DNA of 64,000 nt from Litsea cubeba (taxonomy: Eukaryota > Streptophyta > Magnoliopsida > Laurales > Lauraceae): NCBI GenBank assembly GCA_012931725.1, contig CM022953.1, positions 56,186,535 to 56,250,534 on the forward strand. The letters run 5' to 3'. Of this stretch, positions 34,035 to 44,520 are shown one piece after another. Under the pieces are notes generated by a model. It was not told where the DNA came from and did not search any database. It saw only the letters and a list, made by a program, of their open reading frames with translations. A program made the position numbers and the translations under genes. Within the stretch, counting starts at the first letter, position 1. Every line of letters begins with the position of its first letter.

Positions 34035-34042
34035 TATTTATA
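34035..34042 (-). promoter_or_regulatory. Candidate FIE TATA box
   Basis: TATAAATA on the minus strand about 190 bp upstream of the FIE ATG. The leader between them is pyrimidine-rich on the coding strand and contains no ATG in the FIE frame. The assignment rests on position and consensus only, and FIE genes need not use a TATA box. Confidence 0.35.
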
Positions 34043-34110
34043 TTTCGGTGGGTCGGGTTGGGTTCGGTTTTGGCTTAGCTGGAGATTGAACATACTTGTA
34101 TGTTGATAAG

Positions 34111-34296
34111 CAGCTAGGAGGATAATTTAGTTGGCTTAGGACCACGGTTTGCACTCGAATATTGTAGGTTCGAAACTATATTATCAAATTGTGGCTACAG
34201 GGGAGTTTACCCAACTTTCTTTTGTGCCCGAAGGGATTAGTCCAGTCCATGAAGGTTGCGAACCCTCCGATTGGAAAAAAAAAAAAAAAAAGTTAA
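34111..34296 (+). mobile_element. SINE just upstream of FIE, 15-bp TSD
   Basis: About 186 bp with a tRNA-like head (TTAGTTGGCTTAGGACC A-box region, GTAGGTTCGAAACT B-box), a body containing GGGAGTTTACCCAACTTTC and TGCCCGAAGGGATTAG as in Au-type plant SINEs, and a 17-nt poly(A). TTGTATGTTGATAAG is duplicated exactly at 34096-34110 and 34297-34311. It lies about 70 bp beyond the candidate FIE TATA box, opposite in orientation to FIE. Confidence 0.88.
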
Positions 34297-34914
34297 TTGT
34301 ATGTTGATAAGGCCTAACTGATTGACTCGACCTGAATGAAACTTGAAGTTGACTGACCTGAAATCGACAAGGTTTGTTAAATTCCAACCCGAGTGCAATG
34401 TGGGTTTGGCCAGGTTGAGGCGTTTGGGTCAGGTACCCAAACTTTTTGATTTGTTTTACTATATATATTATGTATTATAAGAATTTCAAAAAAAATATAT
34501 AGATATTATGTATTATATTATTGGATACTTGGGTCTGGTTTAGATATCACAAGCCTAGATGTGATCTGAATTTCAGCATGTTTCAAATCCAAGCCCAACC
34601 CAAGCTTCAATTTTGACTGGTTGGGCCATGTGGGAAGATTCAGGTTTAGCACAACCCTAAGTTACTACCCTGCCCAAATTGGGATTGAAATTTATGTTTT
34701 TTTTTTATGGGTAACAAAAAATCTATTTATCTATCTACTCTTATAAAAGAGAGAAAAAGATGCATCTTTTTTTTACTAACCATTGTGTGGCCCACTTCAT
34801 GTCATCATTTCTTTTCTTTTTTCATCTCATCATCATCATCATTTATAAAAGAGAACTTTTCATTTATCATCATTTCATCTCATCTCATCACTACACACTT
34901 GCCCAATCACATGA

Positions 34915-35945
34915 AAGATGTGGACCCCACTTAAGATAATAATATTATTACTCAAAGCAATATGTGGGCCGCACTTAAGATAATAATACTATAATCTATA
35001 TATATTATTACCCATCTAAAAGAGAAGAACTGTGTAGGCCCCACCTTATATAATAATAATATAATCTATACATTATTATTATTATTATTAAGAACAAAAT
35101 GACATAACTTGTGTGGGCCCCACTTAGATAATAATAATATAATTTATTGCCCAATCAAATGCAAGATGTGGGCCTCACTTAAAATAATAATAATATAATC
35201 TATTTATTATTACTCAAATGCAAGATGTAGGCCCCACTTAAGATAATAAAAATATAATCTATACATTATTATTATCCTTCTAAAAGAGAAGAACTTATGT
35301 GGGCCCCACCTATATAATAATAATATAATCTATACATTATTATTAGTATTATTAAGAACAAAATGACATAACTTGTTTGGGCCCCACTTAGATAATAATA
35401 ATATAATCTATATATTAATATTACCCTTTTAAAAGAGAAGAACTTGGGCCCCACTCATATAATAATAATAAAATTATAAAAGAGAAGAACTTGTGTGGGC
35501 CCCACCTATATAATAATAATATAATCTATATATTATTATTATTATTTCTCTATCTCTATATCTATATCTATATCCATACCCTTATATAATAGAGAGTAAA
35601 GTGTAGTACTTTTTCACTACACACCTGCCCAATAAAATGCAAGATGTGGCCCCACTTAGTATTCTCTATCTCTCTATCTCTATCTCTATCTCTATCTCTA
35701 TCTATCTATCTATATATATTTACTCTTATAAAAAAGAACAAAATGATAATGCTTTTCACTACACATCATCGCCCACTTATAATTTTCTATACCCTTATAT
35801 AAAAGAGAGTAAAGCGTAGTACTTTTTCACTACACACCTGCCCAATAAAATACAAGATGTGGGCCTCACTTAGTATTATTATAGATATATATAGATATAA
35901 ATATGCCCAATAAACTGCAAGATGTGGGCCCCACTTAGTATTATT
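34915..35945. repeat. Complex tandem array, GTGGGCCCCACTTA ... ATAATAATATAATCTATA units
   Basis: About ten or more units of a GATGTGGGCCCCACTTA-type block followed by an (ATA)n-rich block, roughly 45-90 bp each. They are grouped into a longer higher-order repeat containing AAAGAGAAGAACTTGTGTGG and AACAAAATGACATAACTTG. Lies inside the Helitron. Confidence 0.85.
35545..35722. repeat. (TCTATC)n microsatellite segments
   Basis: Runs of TCTATATC and TCTATC at about 35547-35576 and 35663-35722 within the Helitron array. Confidence 0.85.
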
Positions 35946-37031
35946 ATTTGACATAATAGTTGTATTGATCTTGATTTATACCCATATTGGAAGAATAATA
36001 ACAAGTTGGATAATGTGATAACTACTACTAAATATTATTGCTCTTCTAATATTAGTGATTACTAAAGATAATTCCATAAATGTAATTTAGTGGTAGGTCT
36101 TATAGATTGATATAGTAAAATTATTGTTGTTCTGTACAATTTTTAGTTTCTTAATATACAACTTTTGTGAATTTTTTTATTATAAAAGGGTATTTCAAGG
36201 GCATGAATATGATTATTTATTATTGCTCTTACTCATGAGGTTTAAATTGAAAAACCTTGATCATTTTCTAACACATTTATATCTTTTATCATTATAAGCT
36301 TCTTGTTGTTGTTCTTCTTCTACTTCTTTTTATATATTTCAATGAAGCGTCATTCATTTTCTTAAAGGAAAGACGACAATCTCATAGAAACTGCTTGTTA
36401 TGCTAGCGTTACTACTAACTTCAGAGTCAGTGAATGAAGTGATCATTTTTCAGTTTTTTTATTCTGATGTCCTTAGGTAGGATGTAATTAATTTTTTTTC
36501 CTAGAATCTGATTTTGTAGTGAATATATAATGTTCATGGTAATTGGTTAAAATAGTAAGCTCATCTTGTTTTTAGTTTTTATTTTTATTTTTTTATAAAA
36601 CTGCAGGTTATCAATTTAACCATGCTTTCGAATGGCAGATCAAGTCTACCTAGAAACTGATAAGTCGACTTGATAGATTAAATAAAGTAAATTTAAATTT
36701 TTTTGTACACATTCATGATAAAATATCTAAAAACATGTGACTTATATCCTCAAAAAGTTATATAAATTCCATATCGATTGTCTTTTGAGATCTCATTTTT
36801 CTCACTATATCATCATTTTATTATTTTCAAATGTATAGGAAAAAAGTAGTGTCAGCTGTATTTGGACATTGCACGGGCCTTGCAATTTACATCACTCATT
36901 TTCTGTTAAAATTTGATTTTTAAATATATTTCAGCTTCTACTAAATTTTTTAAGAGCTTTATTTTTTTAAATTATTCTTAGTAAAACTGTGTGTTTGGTG
37001 CACGTGCATTGCACGTGCAGGGCTTCACTAG

Positions 37032-38815
37032 TATATATTAAAAAGGCAAAGGCAATTGAGATTTATGTTAACTAGTAGAACATAAACAAGCTAATATGTC
37101 AGCCCAAATTGACACGCACATGATGTTATACGAATGCCATTATAATATATTAAAGTCAAAGGTTATGGGTTTAATTTTTACTTATAACTATGCCTTTTTG
37201 TTCTACTATACCGTATTTTCTGTAAACTACTTATCTAATGCAACTATTCACTCATATTTTTTCTCATCGAACCGCTCACAACTACTTTCCATGTTTTAAT
37301 GTTTTCGTAAAACCTCTCTTCTACCACATTTCTTCTATTCTCTTTCAGTCCCACTTTTCTTATTTTCATTTGATGTAGCTTATTCTATGAAATTAGGTAC
37401 TTTTATAACTATTTTAATATTTGATTATTTATTTTACAATGCATCAAAATACCATGTTAAGCATGGGTTATTGTGCTTGTATACTATATTAATGCAAAGT
37501 CTTTCCAATATAATTTTGACCACTCAATGTGATTTTGACCATACATGTAATCTAACTTTAATCTAATTTTTATGTTCTCTCCTCTCCCTTCTTATCTCTT
37601 GTGACTACCCACTTTATCTATATCTCTATTGTAATATGGTTTGCCTTCAGTTAACCACAAGCCTCCAAACTTCAAATCCTTATTTTCTTAAAATACATCA
37701 AAACAGCTGTCAATATCTCCATCCATTCCAAGTCTCCTCTCTCTCCACTATCCTCTCTCTAAACTAACTGAACTCATAACTTCCTCCAAAAAAAAAAAAA
37801 AAAACTTCCCACTTCCTAACTGCTCTCCTATCTCCTACTCCAAATACATGGAATATGAAAAAAAAAAAAAAAAAACTAGACAGTAAAGGAGGAGAAGGAG
37901 AGAGATATAGCTTTCTTCGTTGCTACACTTCAAGGGTTGGCTCTATAATATATTGAGTATGTTCATTGTATTTAATATTTGTTTCCTCCATCTTTATGTC
38001 TAACTGAAGCCATGGGTTCTATAGAACGTGATTTTGCTAAGGAGACTATTTGGAATTTGGAATGGGGTTGGGGTTTGTTTGTGTTCTATTTATCTATTCC
38101 AAATTGTTTTTCCATGTTTGGGTTGAGGTCACAGGCACTGTGAACGTAAATGTGAAATTGTGAATTGAGTGGCCAAAAACCTTTTGAATTTAGTTCACCT
38201 GACATATTGACATATTCTGTTTCCATGTTCAGGCTAAGCCATAATTGCGAATGGGTTGAAAATCAGCCCGAAGGAAATATTATAATAATCCTAAACAAAC
38301 AGCCCATAAACCGAATCCTCCCAACCAAACACCCTAGAATAATCAAAACTAAACACCCAAATAAATTCAAATCCCCCTAAACAAACAACCTGGGTCCTCA
38401 TATCCAAATAAGCTGAACAACTGTAAAATTGAATGAGCTTAAAATCTGCCCAAACAATGACTTAAACTTGACTAGATTTTATCTCAAACAATTGCTAAAA
38501 TTAGGCTAGGTTACAACCAAATTTCGACAGCAAATGGGTTGAGAGTTTGGTCGAGTCTAGAGCTCTAATTGGGTCAAAAACCACCCCAAATAGATAGATG
38601 TGGTGAGCTGAAACACAGACTAAAAGAGAGTCCTAAAAGGACTGAAAACTGGCTCAGCAAACTACTATGAAAAGGCTAAAAATCAGTTCTGTGAATAGAC
38701 TTGAAATTGCTCCACAGTTTGGGTACAAATAGGAATTAGTTACAGTGGATTGGCTAAAAAAAAGGTTTTTAATGAATACTGTCCTGAACCCTTGACCAAG
38801 TAGGCTAAAAAAAAA
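37032..38815. other. AT-rich non-coding stretch between Helitron and Pack-MULE-like element
   Basis: No gene recognised. Immediately after the Helitron end the sequence TATATATTAAAAAGGCAAAGG resembles the body of another Helitron head. Two poly(A) runs of about 15-18 lie near 37787 and 37859. Confidence 0.45.
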
Positions 38816-39117
38816 GGCAAAATTAGCGAAAGGTCCCTATAAGTCATTGTTTCCAGCCTCCAGTCCAAGGAAATACTTTTTAAGGGCTATGGTCCACTCA
38901 GCTAGACTTTTTCCAGCCTTAGGTCCCTGAATCCACATGTTTATATTATTTATGATGAAAATACCCTTTCAACCATTTTAGGCATTAATTTTGAAATTAA
39001 AATTTTTAAATCTTTAGTTTCCCTCTTTTAAAGATCGTCCAGTTGGTTGTTGATGAGAATACATGTTCTTCACTGGAGAAGACGACTCACCATACCGAGA
39101 CCCAATAACCACCCAAC

Positions 39118-39470
39118 TCAACCATCCACTGTCGCTGACAGCTTGAGATCGCGGTGGAAGACGCCGCAAGAGTGGCAGAAGCGAACGATAGAGATGAGCT
39201 GCTGGAAGTAGCGGCGGCAGAGATCCAGGCGGTCGCAGGAGACCTTGGAGAAGAGCTCGCCGCTGCGAACGTACTCCATGATGAAGTAGATCTTGGATCT
39301 GGAGGCAAGGACCTCGAAGAGCTTGACGACGTGAGGGTGGCGGACGTGGCGCATGATGGCGATCTCGCGTTCGATGTTGGAGGAGAGGCCGCGGCGGACG
39401 ATCTGTGACCTTGGCGTTGGCCGGAATCGAAGCGGATTCCGACGAGGTGCGGTTGGAAGATGAGCTCATC
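39118..39470 (-). pseudogene. Truncated CIPK/SnRK3-type protein kinase fragment
   Basis: The minus-strand frame reads QIVRRGLSSNIEREIAIMRH, HPHVVKLFEVLASRSKIYFI, MEYVRSGELFSKVS, YFQQLISIVRFCHSCGVFHR, DLK. This is the middle of a CBL-interacting kinase from the alpha-C Glu through the HRD catalytic loop. The glycine loop and the ATP-binding Lys upstream are missing or out of frame (a frame change lies near NAKVT). After HRDLK the sequence jumps to LSATVDG, skipping the metal-binding DFG segment, and stops. GC content is far above its surroundings. A captured, non-functional gene piece. Confidence 0.8.
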
Positions 39471-40094
39471 TCCGACGTCTTTTCGTACGGTTCTGGTGAG
39501 GAGAAGGTACTTTTACCACGATGGCAACGGCGACGATCGATGGTATCGTCGTCGCCGTTGCGGCGTATGTGGAATCAGGGATGAGGTGGTGGAGGAGATG
39601 TTTAAGGTTTTTGGCGAAGGAGGAAGAGGAGTTTTTTATTTGAAATGGAATGGAGAATGGTTGTGTTGTCTGTTCTTTTTGACAGAGGGAAATGTGAGAA
39701 ATGGAAGGAAAACGAATGGTCGTGTTGTCTATCCTTTTTTACAGAGGGAAATGTGGCCTTCGTGGAGCGCATCAACCTCCTGAAACTCGCTCCTAGCGGG
39801 CATCTTGGGCGAAGATATTTTGGGGGAGATGGGTCTTGTAGCAGAGGTCGATGGGGGAGATGGGTCTTGTAAGCAGAGGTCAAGGAGATGGGTTTTGGGG
39901 TTTTCAGAGTGGGAAGAGGTGGGCGGGTAGTGATGATGGTTTCTTTTTTTTTATCTGTTCTGTAGTGGAGGTGGAAGATGGGAATGGGGTGCTGTCGACA
40001 AAGGTGGTGAACAGAGGGATTGAGATGGATAAACGGATAAAAGGGGAATTTCGTGGAGGACTGACGTCTCCCCGGTGATCGTTCTTTGGCATTA

Positions 40095-41240
40095 TTTATC
40101 TTTTTTGTCAAATTTATCTCAGTTTCTATCAAATTTATTTGAGTTGTTGTCAAATTTATCTGAGTTTTTGTGAAATTTATTTACGTTTTTGTCAAGTTTA
40201 TCTGAGTTTTTACAATTTATACGAGTTTCTGTTAAATTTATCTGAATTATGGACAAATCTATCGGAGCTTTTGTAAAGTTTATCTGAGTTTTTGACAAAT
40301 TTATCTGATTTTTTACAAAATTTATCTGAATTTTCGTCAAATTTATCTGAGTTCTGGAATAAAATTATCTGAATTCTGAATAAATCTATCTGAGTTTTTT
40401 GACAAGTTTTTTTGAATTTTTGAAAAATATAGCCTAGTTTCTAACAAATTTATCTCCATTTTAAAAATCTTAATTGACTTTTTGAACAAATATTTCTGTA
40501 ATTTTGGCAAATTTAGTTGCAGGTTTTGCTAAGAAGGGGATTTATCTGATTTTTCGTAAAGTTTATCTGAGTTTTTGCCAAATTTATCTGAATTTTCTTC
40601 AAATTTATCTTAGTTCTAAAATAAAATTATCTTAGTTCTGAACAAATCTATCTGAGTTTTTGGCAAATTTATTTGAATTTTTGAAAAATATAGCCGAGTT
40701 TCTAACAAATTTATCTCCATTTTGAAAATCTTATTTGAGTTTTTGAACGAATATTTCTGTAATTTTGGCAAATTTATTTGTATTTTCTTAGATCTATTTG
40801 TGTTTTTTAATTTTATTTGTGTCCTTTGAAATTTATTTTTATTTTTTGAAATAAATTTAACTGAGTTTTAAAAAAAATACTTGAGTTTTTGGAAAATTTT
40901 TCTGAAATTTGAAAAATTAGTTTATCTTAGTTTTGGCAAATGTATTTAAATCTTTTTAAATTTATTTGCATTTTTATTTACGTCTTTTGAAATTTATTCG
41001 TGTGTTTTGAAATTTATTTGCATTTTTTAAATTTTATTTGAATCTTTTGAGATTTATTTGAGTTTTTTGAAATTTATTTACAGTTTTTTTAAATTGATTT
41101 GGATCTTTTGAAATTTATTTGTGTCGTTTTAAAATTCTATGCGTTTTTTTTGAGATGTATTGCATTTTTTTTGAAATTATTGCTTTTTTTGAAATTTATT
41201 TACGTTATTTTGAAATTTATTTGTATGTTTTTAGAATTTA
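40095..41240. repeat. Degenerate minisatellite, about 20-bp unit (AAATTTATCTGAGTTTTTG)
   Basis: More than forty imperfect copies of an AAATTTAT[C/T]TGAGTTTTTG-like unit. The left half favours TATCTGAG and the right half TATTTG. A roughly 300-bp higher-order repeat is visible (40385-40520 versus 40640-40790). In one minus frame it encodes runs of QINL-x(3-5), a by-product of the repeat. Confidence 0.93.
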
Positions 41241-41461
41241 TTTGAAAATCTCATTAATGAGATTCCATTAGTCGTGGGCAATTAGATGTTAGTTGACCAT
41301 TATTAATGGGATATCCCACCAATCATGGGTTATGATTTAAAGAAATGGTAGACTAGACATTTTAGGTGTGAGAAAGTGTGGGAGGGACCTTTGGCTCTAT
41401 GACTTTTTTTGTGGATCTAAGGCCATAAAGTGAAATGTTCAGGGACCTGTCGCCGAATGCC

Positions 41462-42861
41462 CCAAAAAAATGGCCAAGTAAAAATGGTTTGAGGTTAAAG
41501 ACTCAACCTAGCCAAGTATGGCTTTAAATGGGACAATAAATGAGAGCTATAAATCTGTATCATGGGCCTAAGTGTAACTGTAAAGCAGCAGTACATTACC
41601 AAAGGTGGCACTACAAAGGTTAAATATGGTCTCAAATGGTGACTATAAATGGTTTCAGACCTAGCTTGAATGAGGGTTGAAAATAAATCGGGTTACATCA
41701 GACATAGAGGTTGGGCTTCAATAAACATGTACCCTGAACCCATAACCTCGATTCAATCAGAACATTAAATATGTTGGGTTTTCAACAAATGCGTTGAATT
41801 TATCCAAGCAGATAATGAGTTTAGATTCTAGTTTGATTGTCTACATTGGTCTATGGTGGGATTACAAATGGGTTACAACTTGAGCCAAATTGGTTTCTCT
41901 AAATGGGCTAGGACTTGACCCAAACTGCATTCTCTAAATGGGTTTCAGCTCAAACTGAAATTGTAAACTGTCTCATTATTGGGTTACAATTTGCCCATAT
42001 TTCCCTAAGTAAACTCTCTCATTATTGGCCTGAAAGGGACTGAAATTAGACAGAGTTTCCGCCCATTAACGACAAATATATTGGGTCTAATTCAGGCCAT
42101 ATTCTAAATAAGGTCAGATTTTGAGTCTAATTCAAGATAGAATATTGGGTCTGAACCAGACCAGATTTTTGGGTGTAAATCCAGCCAGATTTTGGTCTAA
42201 TTCAAGACAAAATATTGGGTCTAAACCAAGCCAGATTCTTAGGTCTAAATCGGGCTAGATTTGGGTCTAATTCAACAAAAAATATTGGATCTAAGACAAT
42301 TGTTATGGTGCTTACATCTGGATCCATGACTTGGATTACCAAGAGTATTTTTAGAAATGCACTAATTAACTTATAGATTACAAGGTAATTTAATGCTCGG
42401 TCACATATAATGTTCGGTGAAAGAAGATAAATTAGTAAACAATATGACTTAATGGGCATAAAAGTCATGACCCACATGTGAAGCAATGGGCCCAGTCACA
42501 TGAAATGTGGGTCCCAGCTGCATAAAAATGCATTCCCATCCCATCCATCACATGAATGAAGGCAATAATAACTCATCAGAGAAGGAGTCATAACATTTGA
42601 CTTTCCTTCTAGTTAAATAGATGGACTATAAGTATGCGGGTCTTCCGACAAACTTTATTAATCGAGAATTAATGAATATAAATTTTAATAAGGTCTTAAG
42701 TTTTAACTTATTACAAAGGAGGACACACGTTTTGAATCATCTTAAATTAGTAACAAAAAGGACTCAAAAGTGTACTAATTAATAAATTTAATAAAAATAA
42801 TTCTTATAAGTCTGTGCATTTAGTGATTCCGTGGTCCGTGCATAGCATGGGGTTTTGCTAG
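41462..42861 (+). mobile_element. Sequence ending in a second Helitron 3' terminus
   Basis: The end at 42861 reads CCGTGC-ATA-GCATGG (hairpin with one G-T pair, 42836-42850), then GGTTTTGCTAG followed by T, a classic Helitron 3' end. The matching 5' TC end is not certain; it may lie near 37032 or be lost. The Pack-MULE-like element may sit inside this Helitron. No gene seen. Confidence 0.55.
42065..42298. repeat. Degenerate tandem repeat, about 33-bp unit (GGGTCTAATTCAnnnCAnATT)
   Basis: Six to seven imperfect copies of a unit containing TTGGGTCTAA[A/T]CCAGnCCAGATT. Confidence 0.75.
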
Positions 42862-43313
42862 TTATTATTATTATATATATTAAAGCAGCAGGTTTTTCGT
42901 GGGGGAACAACACATGGCGGAAGGGGCTTCCTGGGAGGACGACACGTGGTGCAACCTCAGACTTTTTGTAATATTTCCCTTTAAATCCCTATCCCTATCC
43001 AATGCAATTAACCATACCCCACTGCAACCCACATTCTTGGCCCTAATCATTATGGGCTCAAATCAATCCAATCCATCAAACCATGCCCAAACTTCAACCC
43101 ACAAAACCCGTCCTCAGAACTGAACCAAACTCCTCAAAACTGAACCAAACCCAATACCAAACTCATCAAAACTGAACCCAGCCCGTACCTAACCCACGGC
43201 CTGGCCCATAGTGCATGGCCCATCGGAAAAGATAGGGGAGAGAGGAGTCCCAGATCTTTGGACTCCCTCCAAACCCCTTAAACCCCGTCTCTCCCCCTCT
43301 ATCTCCTCTCATC

Positions 43314-44520
43314 AGATTCGTAGATCCCATCACACGCGCAGAACCCCTCACCTCCATCGTCCAGGTGTTCTCTCTCCAGATCTTTATCACCCTCTCCCTC
43401 TCATCATCTCCGTCTAGATCTCATCCCCCTCTCCCTCTCATCATCTCCATCTCACAACACCCCTGCGCATATCTCTCTCTTCGGCCCTCTCCTCCCAAGG
43501 CAATGCCAACCGCCACCATCACCCTCTCCATCTTCCTCGCGTGGATTGCGTCTCCCTCTCACCCTCGGACTCCGGAACCAGGTAGGCCCTCCTCTCCTCG
43601 CAACCATTGCATCTGCTTCACCTCCCCTCTCTTCCTCTTCTCTTCTTTTTTCTTTCTTCCCTTCATCTTCTTTCTTCTCTCCCTCTCTTTTCTTCTCTCA
43701 CTGCAACCCAAACCTGCACTTTCACCTGCACCCACCGCACACACCGCACCTGCATCATCTTCTCTTCTTCTCCATCTTCTTCTTCCTCCCACGCTCACCC
43801 TGTGCGCAGTCACCTACATCACCTCCCCTCACTTTCTCTTTCTTATTCTTTTCCTTCTTCCCAGCACACACCTGCACCCACCTTCTTCTTTTCCTTCTTC
43901 CCTGCACCCACTCTTAGATTCGCAGATCCCATCACACGCGCAGAACCCCTCACCTCCATTGTCCAGGCGTTCTCTCTCTAGATCTCTATAACCCTCTCCC
44001 TCTCATCATCTCCGTCTAGATCTCATCCCCCTCTCCCTCTCATCATCTCCGTCTCACGGCACCCATGCACTGATCTCTCTATTCGGCCATCTCCTCCCAA
44101 GGCAGCGCCAACTACCACCATCACCCTCTCCATCTTCCTCGCGTGGATTGCGTCTCCCTCTCACCCTCGGAATTCGAAACCAGGTAGGCCCTCCTCTCCT
44201 CGCAGCCATTGCATCTGCATCACCTCCCCTCTCTTCCGCTTCTCTTCTTTTTTCTGTCTACCCTTCATCTTCTTTCTTCTCTCCCTCTCTTTTCTTCTCT
44301 CACTGCGACCCACACCTGCACCCACTGCACACAACACAACTGCATCATCTTCTCTTCTTCTCCATCTCCTTCTTCCTCCCACGCTCACCCTGTGTGCAGC
44401 CACCTACATCACCTCCCCTCACTTTCTCCTTCTTCTTCTTTTCCTTCTTCCCAGCACCCACCTGCACCTACCTTCTTCTTCTTTTCCTTCTTCCCTGCAC
44501 CCACCTGCACCCACTCATCT
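43314..44520. repeat. Direct duplication of about 600 bp in CT-rich block
   Basis: The unit beginning AGATTC[G]TAGATCCCATCAC (43314) recurs from 43915 with high similarity through CGCGTGGATTGCGTCTCCC and CCAGGTAGGCCCTCCTCTCC. Each copy ends in CTTCTTC/CTGCACCC-rich sequence. The GGTAGG after CCA resembles a splice donor, so a first exon and leader of some gene may have been copied. Confidence 0.85.

Larger units (their letters stand above)
34722..37031 (+). mobile_element. Non-autonomous Helitron, about 2.3 kb
   Basis: The 5' end TCTATTTATCTATCTACTC then TTATAAAAGAG matches plant Helitron heads and follows an A. The 3' end has a hairpin GCACGTGC-ATT-GCACGTGC (37000-37018), then CTAG followed by T, as expected for insertion between A and T without TSD. 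No Rep/helicase inside. The interior is an AT-rich array with repeated GTGGGCCCCACTTA units. Confidence 0.75.
38816..41461. mobile_element. Pack-MULE-like TIR element carrying a kinase gene fragment, 2.65 kb
   Basis: Left end GGCAAAATTAGCGAAAGG then TCCCT. Right end, reversed, reads GGCATTCGGCGACAGG then TCCCTG. These align as roughly 22-bp TIRs with a few mismatches, typical of Mutator-like elements with AGGTCCCT subtermini. Both ends lie in A-runs (C[T/C]AAAAAAA), so a 9-bp TSD is possible but ambiguous. Inside are a GC-rich CIPK fragment and a 1.1-kb degenerate minisatellite. No transposase was seen. Confidence 0.6.

Noticed and set aside
34915..35945. CRISPR-like repeat array
   Set aside because: Eukaryotic AT-rich array with no unique spacers of constant length and no cas genes.
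36865..36895. Another Helitron hairpin (ATTGCACGGGCCTTGCAAT)
   Set aside because: It is not followed by CTRR-T at the right distance.
39154..39408. 84-codon plus-strand Asp/Glu/Ala-rich frame
   Set aside because: Mirror of the GC-rich kinase fragment on the minus strand.
39602..40153. 183-codon minus-strand frame with QINL repeats
   Set aside because: It runs from the minisatellite into biased sequence. The repeats explain the pattern, and no domain or splice context supports a gene.
37032..42861. A single gene-capturing Helitron covering the CIPK fragment
   Set aside because: The 3' end is convincing but no 5' TC head was found at 37032. The TIR-bounded Pack-MULE-like element explains the capture more directly.
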